A DNA stretch of 64,000 nt from Pseudoalteromonas sp049257235 (GCF_049257235.1 NZ_JBMMUF010000007.1:113214-177213); one strand, 5' to 3'. Shown: positions 54,597 to 63,829, counted from the stretch's first letter. Made by a program: numbers and translations. The notes: a model not told the origin generated them from the sequence alone.

Positions 54597-56171
54597 TTAT
54601 CTACTACGTGAACCTAAGTCCAACTCAAGCTGCTCAAGAGACTTTCCTTTGGTCTCTGGCAGGTAGCGCCACACGAGTACTAACGACAACACAGCAAAGA
54701 TGCCGTAAATTGCGAATGTCGGCGCAGCGCCGTATTTCGCTAGCTCCCATGGGAATACCAGCTGCACCAAGAAGCTGACTGCGTTATTCACTACAGTCAC
54801 CACAGATATCGCGACAGCGCGCACCTCGTTAGGGAATATCTCAGAGAACATCACCCACATTACTGGCCCAAGCGATACCGCAAATGCCGCTACGAAAAGG
54901 GTAATACCAACCAACACCAAGGTTGCATTCATAGTGATTGCTTTGGCCATGATTGCACCCTGATGAGTTTGTGCCGCGTCTTCGCCAAGGTGCTCGCTTA
55001 AGGCGTTTTTAAACGCCACGTCGTTGTCATAGGCCGTGCCAACCATAGGCGCTAGATCCGCCATAACGGGTGCAGGTACTTTTTGCGCCAACTCGGTGGC
55101 TGCTTTCGTACTTACTTGGTAGGTGGCTTGGTTAAAGCCCCAGCTACACAAGGCCATACTAATAGCGATACCTGTTAAACCGAACAATAGCAGGGGTTTG
55201 CGGCCATAACGGTCAATGGTCAACATGGCCACGACTGTGAAAATCACGTTGACCACACCAATCCATACAGCTTGTGCAAATGCGGTGTTGGTACCTACGC
55301 CACTTTGTTCAAAAATAGTTGGCGCGTAGAAGAATATAACGTTAATACCGGTAATTTGTTGCGCGATGGCGATGAGCAAACCAATCATTAACGCAAAGCG
55401 AATTTTGCTGCTAAACACAGTTTTAATACGTTGCGCCAATGGTGGCACTTGCTTTTGCAATGACGCGCGCATAGTGCGCAACTGTTGTTCTATTTGCTCT
55501 TTAGAAAAGAGTTTTGATGCCACAGACTCAGCTTCTGCGTCCATCTTATGCATTAACAACCAACGTGGGCTGCGTGGAATGAAAAACAATAACACCAACC
55601 AACACACAGCAGGTAATAACTCCAAGCCTAACATCCAGCGCCACAAGTGCTCATTGACACCCAAAGAGGTAACCCAATCTGCATCGCTTTGTGCCCACTG
55701 AAGAAGCAGGTAGTTACTGAAATATGAAACCGAGAATCCAAGCACGATATTCAGTTGGTTAATCGACACCAGTTTACCGCGATGCTCAGGCAAGCTGATT
55801 TCAGCGATGTACATAGGCGCAACCATCAAAGAGCAAAATGCCATACCACCGATAAAACGGGCAATAACCAGCATCCAATAGCCCTGAGCCAACGCCGACG
55901 CTGCCGCAGAAACGACAAATAGCACAGCTATACCGATGAGCGTCTTACGCCGCCCGATGGCATCACTGACCACCCCAGCAAATAAAGTAGCGAGCAAGCC
56001 ACCTAGCGTTGGTGAACTAACAACAAACCCCTGTTGCCAGCTAGTAAGCTGATATTGCTCAGAAATAAAACCAATCGCACCTGAGATAACCGAGGCGTCG
56101 AATCCGAAGATGAATCCCCCGAGCGAAACCACGAGGGTGTAAAATAAAGCGGGAGAGATCAATGTTTTCAT
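54597..56171 (-). CDS. sugar porter (MFS, SP family)
   Basis: Twelve-helix major-facilitator sugar transporter, 524 aa. Family motifs: GGFIFGFDASVISGA in TM1, GRRKTLIG and DRYGRKPLLL in the loops after TM2 and TM8, PMYIAEISLPEHRGKL, IPRSPRWL, and PETKGKSLEQL at the C-terminus. A loop insert (about 355-395, KVPAPVMADLAPM) distinguishes it from XylE/GalP. It starts 4 bp inside the LacI gene, in the operon GH1-LacI-porter. Likely substrate: glucose or a beta-glucoside product. Confidence 0.9.
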   Translation of the reverse strand: MKTLISPALFYTLVVSLGGFIFGFDASVISGAIGFISEQYQLTSWQQGFVVSSPTLGGLLATLFAGVVSDAIGRRKTLIGIAVLFVVSAAASALAQGYWMLVIARFIGGMAFCSLMVAPMYIAEISLPEHRGKLVSINQLNIVLGFSVSYFSNYLLLQWAQSDADWVTSLGVNEHLWRWMLGLELLPAVCWLVLLFFIPRSPRWLLMHKMDAEAESVASKLFSKEQIEQQLRTMRASLQKQVPPLAQRIKTVFSSKIRFALMIGLLIAIAQQITGINVIFFYAPTIFEQSGVGTNTAFAQAVWIGVVNVIFTVVAMLTIDRYGRKPLLLFGLTGIAISMALCSWGFNQATYQVSTKAATELAQKVPAPVMADLAPMVGTAYDNDVAFKNALSEHLGEDAAQTHQGAIMAKAITMNATLVLVGITLFVAAFAVSLGPVMWVMFSEIFPNEVRAVAISVVTVVNNAVSFLVQLVFPWELAKYGAAPTFAIYGIFAVLSLVLVWRYLPETKGKSLEQLELDLGSRSR

Positions 56172-57172
56172 GATGGTACCACTAGTGAGTCTCGCACAAT
56201 TAACTTGGGTGCGAATAAATTTGTGTGTTGTTTTGGTGTCTTTTGTTTATATACATGTTCAAGCACCCAATGCGCCGCACCGTAACCCATTCTCTGAATT
56301 GGGTTATCAATGGTGGTCAACTTTGGATACAAGTAGCGAGCAAATAACACATCATCGAAGCCGATCACGGATAACTGCTCTGGAATAAGTACACCCCCTT
56401 CGCGCGCCGCAGTCATGGCACCTGAAGCCATTTCATCGTTGGCACATACCAAGGCTGTGAATGACAAGCCTGTTGCCAATAATTGCGCATATCCTTGTGC
56501 GCCTTCGTCTTCATGGAAGCCACCTTCAACCAGCAACTGCGGGTTAAAGTCGATATTAGCCTCTGCTAGCGCACGTTTATGACCTGCTAAACGCTCGCTG
56601 GCATCTTGTTTAAAGCGCGGACCGCTTATATACGCAATGTCTTTATGTCCGGCATCAATTGCAGCTTTCGTTGCTAGATAGCCACCGAGTTCGTTGTCGG
56701 TGTAAAAACAACGTTCAGCCATTTGCTCAATTCGGCGGTTAATCAACACCACCTCAACGTTACGTTGATTCAACTCCAGCAAATACTCATCACTCACCGC
56801 TTCTGCGTGCAAAATAATGGCATCACAACGTCTATCTAGTAAAAATTCAATGGCGTCTTTTTCTTTTTGTTCGTCACTGTGACCGGCGGTGATCACCACG
56901 TGCTTGCCAGCATTTCGCAAAACTTGCTCCACGGTACTCATCATGTTTCCGAAGAACGAACCGTGTAGTTCTGAAACCAGTAAGCCCACACTGTTACTGC
57001 GATTTGATGCCAGGGATTGGGCGATGGAGTTAGGTTTATACCCTAGTTCATCCATCGCTTTGATGACTTTCGCCCGCGTGCGGTCACTGACTTTAACATT
57101 ACCGTTCATTACCCTTGAAACGGTTGCCAAAGACACGCCCGCGGCTTTAGAGACTTCGTATATCGTTGCCAT
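56168..57172 (-). CDS. LacI-family transcriptional repressor
   Basis: LacI/GalR regulator, 334 aa. The N-terminal helix-turn-helix reads TIYEVSKAAGVSLATVSRVMNG (2-23), with a hinge helix at about 48-58 (SIAQSLASNRS) and a periplasmic-binding-protein-like sugar domain after it. It starts 49 bp after the GH1 gene and overlaps the porter gene by 4 bp. Three operator-like sequences in the divergent promoter region ahead of the GH1 gene are its natural targets, implying autoregulation and joint control of both divergent arms. Confidence 0.92.
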   Translation of the reverse strand: MATIYEVSKAAGVSLATVSRVMNGNVKVSDRTRAKVIKAMDELGYKPNSIAQSLASNRSNSVGLLVSELHGSFFGNMMSTVEQVLRNAGKHVVITAGHSDEQKEKDAIEFLLDRRCDAIILHAEAVSDEYLLELNQRNVEVVLINRRIEQMAERCFYTDNELGGYLATKAAIDAGHKDIAYISGPRFKQDASERLAGHKRALAEANIDFNPQLLVEGGFHEDEGAQGYAQLLATGLSFTALVCANDEMASGAMTAAREGGVLIPEQLSVIGFDDVLFARYLYPKLTTIDNPIQRMGYGAAHWVLEHVYKQKTPKQHTNLFAPKLIVRDSLVVPS

Positions 57173-57221
57173 TGTTATTTTTGTATTCTTCCTGATGCGC
57201 TAACGCTAATACAAAGAGGCG

Positions 57222-58559
57222 CTATAGTCTATGGTTTAGCATCGCTTTATAGCCAAGTGCACTGTTTTTAAGGGTGCGTTTTTGCGTATCGTAATCCACG
57301 TAGACAATACCAAAACGCTTCGAATAACCCAGTGCCCATTCAAAGTTATCCATTAAACTCCAAGCGAAATAGCCGCGAATATCAACACCTTGTTCCATAG
57401 CACTGTCAACGGCACGGAGGTGACTGTTGAAGTAGTCAATACGTGGCTGATCCGGTACTTCGCCATTGACCTCGCTGTCATCAAACGCTGCACCATTTTC
57501 GGTAATATAAATAGGAGGCAATTCATAACGTGCATTGAGGTCAACCAATAATTTGGTAAACGCGTCAGGGACAATTTCCCACCCCATTGCCGTTAGGCCA
57601 TCGCCTTGAGGGACCACTTGATCAAACCAACCGTTGCCATCGCTTTTGAATACTGCACGGGTGTAATAGTTAATACCAATGAAATCATTTTTCTCAGAGA
57701 TAATGTCCATATCGCCGTCTTCAATGACTGGGCGCTCGTGTGGCTCAAGGTGGTTAATCACATCTGGGTAGCTGGCCTCAAGAAGCGGCTGAATGTACCA
57801 ATGATTGTGGTACTCATCGCCCATGCGCGTTGCAGCGATATCTTCTGGCGATTCACTGGCGCTGTATGCGGTTGAGAAATTCAGTACGATGCCACACATA
57901 CTCTTTGGCACATTGCGTCGTAATACACGCATACCTAAGCCATGGGCTAACAGCAAGTTATGTGCAGCTTGTCGGCCATTGCCTTTACCTGTTTTACCCG
58001 GAGCATGAATGCCCGCTTCATAACCTAAGAATGCAGAACAAAATGGTTCGTTTAGGGTGGCATAAGAATACACGTCTTCGCCCAGCGCCTTAGACACTAT
58101 ATCAGTGTAATGCGCGAACGCATGCGCTGTATCTCTATTTAACCAGCCGCCTTTATCTTCGAGGTATTGGGGTAAATCCCAGTGATATAACGTGATAAAT
58201 ACTTTGATGTTTTTGGCGTGAAGCGCATCGACTAAGTCAATATAAAACTGCAAACCCGCTTTATTGACTGAGCCGTCTTCGTTCATCACTCGGCCCCATG
58301 CTACCGATAGTCGATAAGCATCTACACCTAAGTCAGCAATCATATCGACATCTTGGCGCCAATATTTCACATGCTCACATGCGATATCACCGTGCGTTCC
58401 ATCTTCGATGGTATTAGGCTGAGCGCAAAAGGTGTCCCATATGCAATCGATACGAGAGTCTCGCGCACCTTCTATTTGGAATGATGACGTTGCAACACCA
58501 TAGATAAAGTCTCGGCGCATCATCGCTGATTGTTTTGGCAAGCTAATTGTAGATATCAA
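57222..58559 (-). CDS. GH1 beta-glucosidase
   Basis: Glycoside hydrolase family 1 TIM barrel, 445 aa, no signal peptide, so cytosolic. Acid/base Glu171 is in TLNEPF and nucleophile Glu354 in YITENG; FIYGVATSSFQIEGA at the N-terminus and NFEWALGYSKRFG near the end complete the active site. It probably hydrolyses cellobiose or short beta-glucosides. The start is uncertain: TTG at 58559, as used here, or one of two ATG codons about 40 bases in; neither has a clear ribosome-binding site. First gene of the GH1-LacI-porter operon. Confidence 0.92.
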   Translation of the reverse strand: MISTISLPKQSAMMRRDFIYGVATSSFQIEGARDSRIDCIWDTFCAQPNTIEDGTHGDIACEHVKYWRQDVDMIADLGVDAYRLSVAWGRVMNEDGSVNKAGLQFYIDLVDALHAKNIKVFITLYHWDLPQYLEDKGGWLNRDTAHAFAHYTDIVSKALGEDVYSYATLNEPFCSAFLGYEAGIHAPGKTGKGNGRQAAHNLLLAHGLGMRVLRRNVPKSMCGIVLNFSTAYSASESPEDIAATRMGDEYHNHWYIQPLLEASYPDVINHLEPHERPVIEDGDMDIISEKNDFIGINYYTRAVFKSDGNGWFDQVVPQGDGLTAMGWEIVPDAFTKLLVDLNARYELPPIYITENGAAFDDSEVNGEVPDQPRIDYFNSHLRAVDSAMEQGVDIRGYFAWSLMDNFEWALGYSKRFGIVYVDYDTQKRTLKNSALGYKAMLNHRL

Positions 58560-58579
58560 GGTGGCTAATCCATTTTTCT

Positions 58580-58600
58580 ATCCCTTATGAGGGATTTTTT
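58580..58600 (+). promoter_or_regulatory. small hairpin in the divergent leader
   Basis: ATCCCT (58580-58585) / AGGGAT (58590-58595) with a TATG loop and six T on the plus side. No plus-strand gene lies upstream, so in the minus direction it would be a 5'-leader hairpin of the GH1 message. Role unclear. Confidence 0.35.
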
Positions 58601-58609
58601 ATTTGAATT

Positions 58610-58676
58610 TGTATGCGCTTTCTGCAATTATCAAAATAAATGTAAGCGCTTTCATAGGTAAATGTAAGCGCTTTCG
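58610..58676. promoter_or_regulatory. three LacI-type operator copies in the beta-glucoside divergent promoter
   Basis: TGTAAGCGCTTTCA (58641-58654) and TGTAAGCGCTTTCG (58663-58676) are near-identical, centred 22 bp apart. A third, weaker copy TGTATGCGCTTTCT lies at 58610-58623. All contain the GCGCTT core typical of LacI/GalR operators. They lie between the GH1-LacI-porter operon and the gluP-GH3 operon, so one repressor can control both. Binding is inferred. Confidence 0.75.
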
Positions 58677-58701
58677 CGCAAAAGATCAACAGGAGAACGC
58701 G

Positions 58702-59958
58702 GTGGCTATATCAATGCAGCAACAATCTGCGCAAGAATCGGTATCAAATCCTAACCAATCATACCGTTTCGCGCTCGTGGCACTGACCTCATTATTTTTT
58801 ATGTGGGGTTTCATTACGTGTCTTAACGATATTTTAATTCCTTATCTAAAAGGCGCTTTCGAGCTTAACTACACACAAGCTATGCTTGTGCAGTTTTGTT
58901 TCTTCATCGCGTACTTCGTAGTATCACTGCCAGCGGGTAAATTGGTTGGGGCGATTGGCTATCAGCGCGGTATTGTTGTTGGCTTAGTGATTGCCAGTGT
59001 CGGTTGTTTGCTATTTTACCCTGCTGCTAGCGCAGGTATTTACGCATTGTTCCTGTTAGCTCTGTTTGTACTGGCGTCAGGCATTACCATTTTACAAGTT
59101 GCTGCAAACCCATATGTGAGTACCCTTGGCCCTGTTGAAACCGCGTCATCTCGTTTAACCATGACGCAAGCATTCAACTCTTTCGGTACAACCGTAGCGC
59201 CGTTTTTCGGTTCAATTCTTATTTTCACCGAAGGTGCCGAAGTTGTTAAAGGCGATGCATCTGCAACGCAAGTTCCTTATTTGATGCTAGCGGGTGCGCT
59301 GCTTATTCTTGCTGGCATTTTCGCAAAACTAGCCCTACCTAAAATCATCGGCCAAGACGACCAAGAAGTGACTACAAAAGGCTCGGCTTGGCAATACAGT
59401 CACTTAACCTTAGGTGCGCTAGGTATCTTCATGTACGTTGGGGCGGAAGTTGCTATCGGCAGTACCATTGTTAACTTTTTTACATTAGATAGCATTGCTG
59501 GCATGCACGAAGGTGAGGCAGCCAAATACCTAACCTATTATTGGGGCGGTGCGATGGTTGGTCGCTTTATTGGCGCTGCTGTAATGCAAAAAGTGTCTGG
59601 CCGTGCGGTACTAACATTTAACGCATTAGCTGCATTTGTACTGGTATTGGTTGCGGTATTCTTCGACGGCATGGTGGCTTTTTGGGCAATCTTGTTGGTT
59701 GGTCTTTGTAACTCTGTGATGTTCCCAACCATCTTCAGCTTGGCATTAAATGGCCTTGGTAAATTCACAGCGCAAGGCTCAGGTATTTTGTGTTTAGCCA
59801 TTGTTGGCGGCGCGATTGTGCCATTGTTCCAAGGCATGCTTGCTGACAGCATTGGTCTGCAACTGTCGTTCTTACTGCCAGCTCTTTGTTATGTTTACAT
59901 CGCTTTCTATGGCATCAAGGGTGCTATTCCACACGCTATTGAATCAGGAAAAGAATAA
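58702..59958 (+). CDS. gluP: glucose/galactose MFS transporter (GluP/FucP family)
   Basis: Proton-coupled sugar transporter of the FHS family, 418 aa and 12 helices. Signature blocks: FFMWGFITCLNDILIPYLK in TM1, GYQRGIVVGL, LASGITILQVAANPYVS, LTMTQAFNSFGT and YYWGGAMVGRFIG. Real start: GTG at 58702, six bases after AGGAG; a longer open frame back to 58603 runs through the LacI operators and is not credible. Its stop overlaps the start of the GH3 gene (TAATG). It imports glucose produced by the GH3 enzyme (inference from context). Confidence 0.93.
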   Translation: MAISMQQQSAQESVSNPNQSYRFALVALTSLFFMWGFITCLNDILIPYLKGAFELNYTQAMLVQFCFFIAYFVVSLPAGKLVGAIGYQRGIVVGLVIASVGCLLFYPAASAGIYALFLLALFVLASGITILQVAANPYVSTLGPVETASSRLTMTQAFNSFGTTVAPFFGSILIFTEGAEVVKGDASATQVPYLMLAGALLILAGIFAKLALPKIIGQDDQEVTTKGSAWQYSHLTLGALGIFMYVGAEVAIGSTIVNFFTLDSIAGMHEGEAAKYLTYYWGGAMVGRFIGAAVMQKVSGRAVLTFNALAAFVLVLVAVFFDGMVAFWAILLVGLCNSVMFPTIFSLALNGLGKFTAQGSGILCLAIVGGAIVPLFQGMLADSIGLQLSFLLPALCYVYIAFYGIKGAIPHAIESGKE

Positions 59959-62519
59959 TGAAACGTACACTTACTTCTGTTGCAGTTAGTCTTGCGGTAC
60001 TCGTAGCCGCAGGCTGCTCTGAAGAGAAAAAGTCTGACGAATCACAGGTGCAAGAAGCACCAAAGCAAGCGGCACAGACCTTATGGCCGAAAATTGAAAA
60101 CGACGTAGCAACGCTGAATGACGTTGAAAGTCGGGTAACTGAGATTATGGCTACGATGACACTTGAGCAAAAGATTGCTCAGATGATCCAGCCTGAAATC
60201 CGCGACATCACTGTTGAAGATATGCGTAAGTATGGCTTTGGTTCATACCTCAATGGTGGCGGTGCGTTTCCTAATAACGACAAACATGCGAAGGTTGAAG
60301 ATTGGGTCGCCCTAGCTGAAAAAATGTATCAAGCGTCTATCGACGATTCACTCGATGGCAGCACTATTCCTACCATGTGGGGTACCGATGCGGTACACGG
60401 TCACAACAATGTGATCGGTGCCACACTGTTCCCACATAACATTGGTTTAGGTGCAGCTAATAACCCTGAGTTAATTGAAAAGATTGCCCAAGTAACTGCC
60501 ACTGAAGTGCTAGCTACAGGTATTGATTGGATTTTCGCCCCCACAGTGGCGGCCGTGCGCGATGACCGCTGGGGGCGAACCTACGAGGGGTACTCTGAAG
60601 ATCCTGAGATCATCAAAGACTACTCATACGCCATCGTAAAAGGCCTACAAGGTGAACCGGGTGAAGGTTTCCTTGGCGAAGGCAAAGTGATTTCTACTGT
60701 AAAACACTTCGTTGGTGACGGCGGCACAGTTGGCGGTGATGACCAAGGCGACAATGTAAGCTCAGAAGAAGAGTTGTTCAACATTCATGCTCAAGGCTAC
60801 GTAGGTGGTCTAAACGCAGGTGCTCAGTCGGTTATGGCGTCATTCAACAGCTGGCATGGTGAGAAAATTCACGGTAATAAATACCTTTTGAACGACGTGC
60901 TTAAAGAGCGCATGGGTTTTGATGGCTTTGTTGTAGGTGACTGGAACGGCCACGGACAAGTTGCCGGTTGTAGCAATGAAAGCTGCCCTCAGTCAATCAA
61001 CGCAGGCCTTGATATTTTCATGGTGCCGGGTGATTGGAAGTCGTTATACGACAACACCTTAGCGCAAGTTAAAAGTGGTGAAATTGCGCAAAGTCGTATT
61101 GATGACGCAGTTCGTCGAATCTTACGCGTTAAAGTGCGAGCAGGTCTTTTTGAGAAAGCCAGCCCAGCAAATCGTTTGCATGCGGCGAAAAGTGAGCTGA
61201 TCGGTAAAGATGAGCATCGTGAAGTGGCTCGCCAAGCAGTACGTGAATCGCTTGTGTTACTGAAGAATAGCGCCCAGTTGTTACCGTTAAAACCCAACAC
61301 CAATGTACTCGTTGCAGGTGACGGTGCTGACAACATTGGTAAGCAGTCAGGTGGTTGGTCAATCACATGGCAGGGTACTAACAATGAAAATACCGATTTC
61401 CCGGGTGGCACATCAATTTGGGATGGTATTGAAGCACAAGTTAACGCTGCTGGCGGTAGTGCGACATTAAGCGAAGATGGTAGCTTTGAACAAAAGCCAG
61501 ACGTCGCCATTGTGGTGTTTGGTGAAGACCCTTACGCAGAGGGCCACGGTGACCGCGCTAACCTTGAGTATCAAGCTGGCGACAAACGCGATTTAGCGCT
61601 ATTGAAGAGCCTAAAAGACCAAGGTATTCCTGTTGTTGCGGTATTCATCAGTGGTCGTCCTATGTGGGTTAACCCAGAAATCAATGCCTCAGACGCATTC
61701 GTGGCAGCATGGCTTCCAGGCTCTGAAGGTTTAGCGGTTGCTGATGTGTTATTTACCGATGCCAACGGCGAAGTTCAACATGATTTCACAGGGCGTTTAA
61801 GCTATTCATGGCCAAAAACACCAACGCAAATCGTTAACCGTGGCGATGACAACTACGATCCATTGTTAGCTTACGGCTTTGGCTTAAGCTACGGCGATAA
61901 AGACGTATTGGGCAATGCCCTAGATGAGTCTGCATCTAGCGCAAATAACCAATTATCAAGCGTGTCATTGTTCACAGGAACAGTGCAAAAGCCGTGGCAA
62001 ATGTGGTTGTACTCAGGTGATGAAAGCTTCACTGTGAGTGCAAACACCCATGAAGTTGGTGCGCTTTATTACCGTACTATCGATAAAGTAGTGCAAGAAG
62101 ATGCACGTAAACTGCGCTTTGATGGCACAGCCAATGCGGGCATGCGTTTAGCAAGCAAGAGCTTCTTTAGAGAAGACCTGCGCGCTAAGTTAGGCACAGA
62201 TATCCAAATCACCTTTAATGTAAACCTTGAGCAAGCGCCAAGTGATGCGGTTTATCTAGCGATGAATTGTGAAAGTGAAGGTGACGAGCCAGGTTCATGC
62301 ACTGCGAAAGTGGATATTAGCGAGCAGCTAAGTGCATTACCTGCTGGCCAATGGCAGTCGCTAAGTGTTGATTTAAACTGTTTTGCAAATCAAGGGTTTG
62401 AGTTGCAAAACACCGTGGTGCCGTTTGAGCTAAGCACATCAGGCTCGCTCGGTATTAGCATTGCAGATATCAGCCTAGAGAAGAAATCTTCACAAGGTGC
62501 ACAATTACAATGTGATTGA
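59958..62519 (+). CDS. GH3 beta-glucosidase lipoprotein (ExoP/CelD-like)
   Basis: Glycoside hydrolase family 3 exo-beta-glucosidase, 853 aa. A lipoprotein signal ends VAAGC (Cys20, then SEE, so outer-membrane directed). The (beta/alpha)8 domain spans about 45-400 (GTDAVHGHNNVIGATLFPHN, DDRWGRTYEGYSEDP, KHFVGDGG) with nucleophile Asp328 in FVVGDWNGHG. The alpha/beta sandwich follows (about 420-660), then a C-terminal ExoP-type carbohydrate-binding domain (about 690-850). It probably releases glucose from beta-1,3/1,4-glucan oligomers at the cell surface. It shares an operon with gluP and is closed by a strong terminator. Confidence 0.93.
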   Translation: MKRTLTSVAVSLAVLVAAGCSEEKKSDESQVQEAPKQAAQTLWPKIENDVATLNDVESRVTEIMATMTLEQKIAQMIQPEIRDITVEDMRKYGFGSYLNGGGAFPNNDKHAKVEDWVALAEKMYQASIDDSLDGSTIPTMWGTDAVHGHNNVIGATLFPHNIGLGAANNPELIEKIAQVTATEVLATGIDWIFAPTVAAVRDDRWGRTYEGYSEDPEIIKDYSYAIVKGLQGEPGEGFLGEGKVISTVKHFVGDGGTVGGDDQGDNVSSEEELFNIHAQGYVGGLNAGAQSVMASFNSWHGEKIHGNKYLLNDVLKERMGFDGFVVGDWNGHGQVAGCSNESCPQSINAGLDIFMVPGDWKSLYDNTLAQVKSGEIAQSRIDDAVRRILRVKVRAGLFEKASPANRLHAAKSELIGKDEHREVARQAVRESLVLLKNSAQLLPLKPNTNVLVAGDGADNIGKQSGGWSITWQGTNNENTDFPGGTSIWDGIEAQVNAAGGSATLSEDGSFEQKPDVAIVVFGEDPYAEGHGDRANLEYQAGDKRDLALLKSLKDQGIPVVAVFISGRPMWVNPEINASDAFVAAWLPGSEGLAVADVLFTDANGEVQHDFTGRLSYSWPKTPTQIVNRGDDNYDPLLAYGFGLSYGDKDVLGNALDESASSANNQLSSVSLFTGTVQKPWQMWLYSGDESFTVSANTHEVGALYYRTIDKVVQEDARKLRFDGTANAGMRLASKSFFREDLRAKLGTDIQITFNVNLEQAPSDAVYLAMNCESEGDEPGSCTAKVDISEQLSALPAGQWQSLSVDLNCFANQGFELQNTVVPFELSTSGSLGISIADISLEKKSSQGAQLQCD

Positions 62520-62541
62520 TGTTCCTTGTTTTATCCTCCCA

Positions 62542-62566
62542 AAAGCGACCTCTGGTCGCTTTTTTT
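62542..62566 (+). terminator. intrinsic terminator of the gluP-GH3 operon
   Basis: 9-bp stem AAAGCGACC / GGTCGCTTT with a TCT loop, running into seven T. Confidence 0.9.
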
Positions 62567-62734
62567 ATGCCCATTGTCGATCGGTTTCCCTATATTCAGG
62601 AAAGTGAGCACTTTGGGTGTTTATATCCGGCTCAAAAGTTAACAACATATATTTTTCATAACGCTGGCAACTAGTTATCAACTTTGTTAAAACTAAGCCA
62701 TTCAGAAAGGTGCGCTATTTGCGCACTATTAAAA

Positions 62735-62748
62735 TGTTAGTTCGCATC
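62735..62748 (+). repeat. inverted repeat, left copy, flanking the 62750 gene
   Basis: TGTTAGTTCGCATC; its perfect reverse complement lies at 63236-63249, across the stop codon of the same gene. The GTTAG core is like the outer core site of an integron attC/cassette boundary. Confidence 0.7.
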
Positions 62749-62749
62749 T

Positions 62750-63247
62750 ATGAAGTTTAAAGATCTTAGTCAAAATACAGTAGCAAGTTTTTTCTTCACG
62801 CTAACGATGCTTCTTGTTGTTGTGTTTAACAATGGCATACCAAGTTACGACGAGCTTAGAGAAATTTCTGGTACATTAGAGTGGTTCGAAACAAAAGGAA
62901 ATAACAAAGATACTTTTCGTTTTAAACTCAAAGAGCACGAAGAGAAATTTGTTTACCATTCAGTCTCAGGATCATTAGGTGCTGTAAATTCTGCACTGAA
63001 CAAAAAGAATGCAGAGTTAAAGATTTTATATGACCCACATGACTCAGATACAGCATTATGGGAATTTGAAACAATCCACCCTGTTTATCAGGTTGTAAGC
63101 GACAACCATTTAGTCAAAAGCTATCGTTCAACCGCAGCAAGATACAACAGTAACGACAATCTAGCCATCTGGCTTTTGATTAGTGGTTTTATTGCATCTG
63201 TGGTTTTTATTGCGATAGATTGGAACATCAAACAAGATGCGAACTAA
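62750..63247 (+). CDS. unknown membrane protein, cassette-like
   Basis: 165 aa with membrane helices near residues 10-27 and 139-157 and a soluble beta-rich domain between (SGTLEWFETKGN, KNAELKILYDPHDSD), in the manner of DUF3592-like proteins. No family certain. It is more AT-rich than its upstream neighbours, lacks a clear Shine-Dalgarno site, and is bounded tightly by a 14-bp inverted repeat, features common for integron cassette genes. Confidence 0.7.
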   Translation: MKFKDLSQNTVASFFFTLTMLLVVVFNNGIPSYDELREISGTLEWFETKGNNKDTFRFKLKEHEEKFVYHSVSGSLGAVNSALNKKNAELKILYDPHDSDTALWEFETIHPVYQVVSDNHLVKSYRSTAARYNSNDNLAIWLLISGFIASVVFIAIDWNIKQDAN

Positions 63248-63249
63248 CA
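63236..63249 (+). repeat. inverted repeat, right copy, flanking the 62750 gene
   Basis: GATGCGAACTAACA, perfect complement of 62735-62748. It contains the TAACA start seen also at 63587 and in the attC-like site at the window end. Confidence 0.7.
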
Positions 63250-63253
63250 AGCA

Positions 63254-63263
63254 TTATACGTTT
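63254..63263 (+). repeat. inverted repeat, left copy, flanking the 63275 gene
   Basis: TTATACGTTT; the perfect complement AAACGTATAA is at 63580-63589, ending on the stop codon of the same gene. Confidence 0.6.
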
Positions 63264-63274
63264 AGGAGGGATTC

Positions 63275-63589
63275 ATGCGTTACATTTTGGTATTAGTGTG
63301 TCTTTTGGTAATTAGTGAAAAAGTACTTGCCGATGAGTCAGTCACGATTTTTGTAAAGGAAACCAGCTATTCCATCAACAGCTCGGATGAAGAGTTGAGC
63401 TCCTCAGAATTAGAAGGCAAGCTGAAAGAACTAACGTTTTCACAGGTTACGTTAGACATTGACTATTGTGCCGACCCAGTTATGGTTGCTGAGGTTTATG
63501 TTGCCCTTGCAAATGCCAACCCGTTAGTTAAAGACGTTCACCTAAAACTAAGCGGTAGCCACGAACAGAGCAAATGCAAAAACGTATAA
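63275..63589 (+). CDS. unknown small exported protein, cassette-like
   Basis: 104 aa with a signal peptide (1-19, VLA-D) and a small alpha/beta domain (SYSINSSDEELS, TLDIDYCADPVMVAEVYVALANA) with two cysteines (YCAD and SKCK). It resembles the ExbD/TolR periplasmic fold in outline only. No family recognised. AGGAGGG nine bases ahead is a good ribosome-binding site. It is bounded by a 10-bp inverted repeat and follows the previous gene by 27 bp. Confidence 0.7.
   Translation: MRYILVLVCLLVISEKVLADESVTIFVKETSYSINSSDEELSSSELEGKLKELTFSQVTLDIDYCADPVMVAEVYVALANANPLVKDVHLKLSGSHEQSKCKNV
63580..63589 (+). repeat. inverted repeat, right copy, flanking the 63275 gene
   Basis: AAACGTATAA, complement of 63254-63263; followed by CAAATTGC, making a TAACAA start as at other candidate attC left ends. 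Confidence 0.6.
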
Positions 63590-63624
63590 CAAATTGCTTA
63601 ATTTCGCTCTGACCACAAAAACAC

Positions 63625-63661
63625 GTTAGAGTATTTATTCCGTAATGCCGCCATATGGGGC
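63625..63661 (-). repeat. degenerate copy of the attC-like 3' end
   Basis: Over its first 25 bases it matches 63860-63884 at 21 positions, including GTATTTATTC and GTAA, then diverges while keeping an ATGGG block. It lacks a matching opposite arm, so it looks like a remnant. Confidence 0.5.
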
Positions 63662-63809
63662 GCATAAAATAATCAAAAAAATTAATCAAGACACCCATCT
63701 TAATATTCGGGATAAACATCTAGGGGGTCTCGATAGGTACTACAGGCAGCAAGCATTGAACTCATTCACTTCCCAAATAATACAATCTCGAACTCACAGG
63801 CTGTTGAGA

Positions 63810-63829
63810 GCGGGAAGCGGGAAGCGGGA
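63810..63829 (+). repeat. short tandem repeat, about three 7-bp units
   Basis: GCGGGAA occurs twice in full and once as GCGGGA. The preceding GTTGAGAGCGGG also occurs near 8292, so this may belong to a small dispersed repeat. Confidence 0.55.

Noticed and set aside
58603..58701. Longer N-terminus for GluP
   Set aside because: It would cover the LacI-type operators; the GTG at 58702 has AGGAG at correct spacing.
63810..63829. Possible CRISPR-like repeat
   Set aside because: Units are 7 bp, directly tandem and without spacers; no cas genes.
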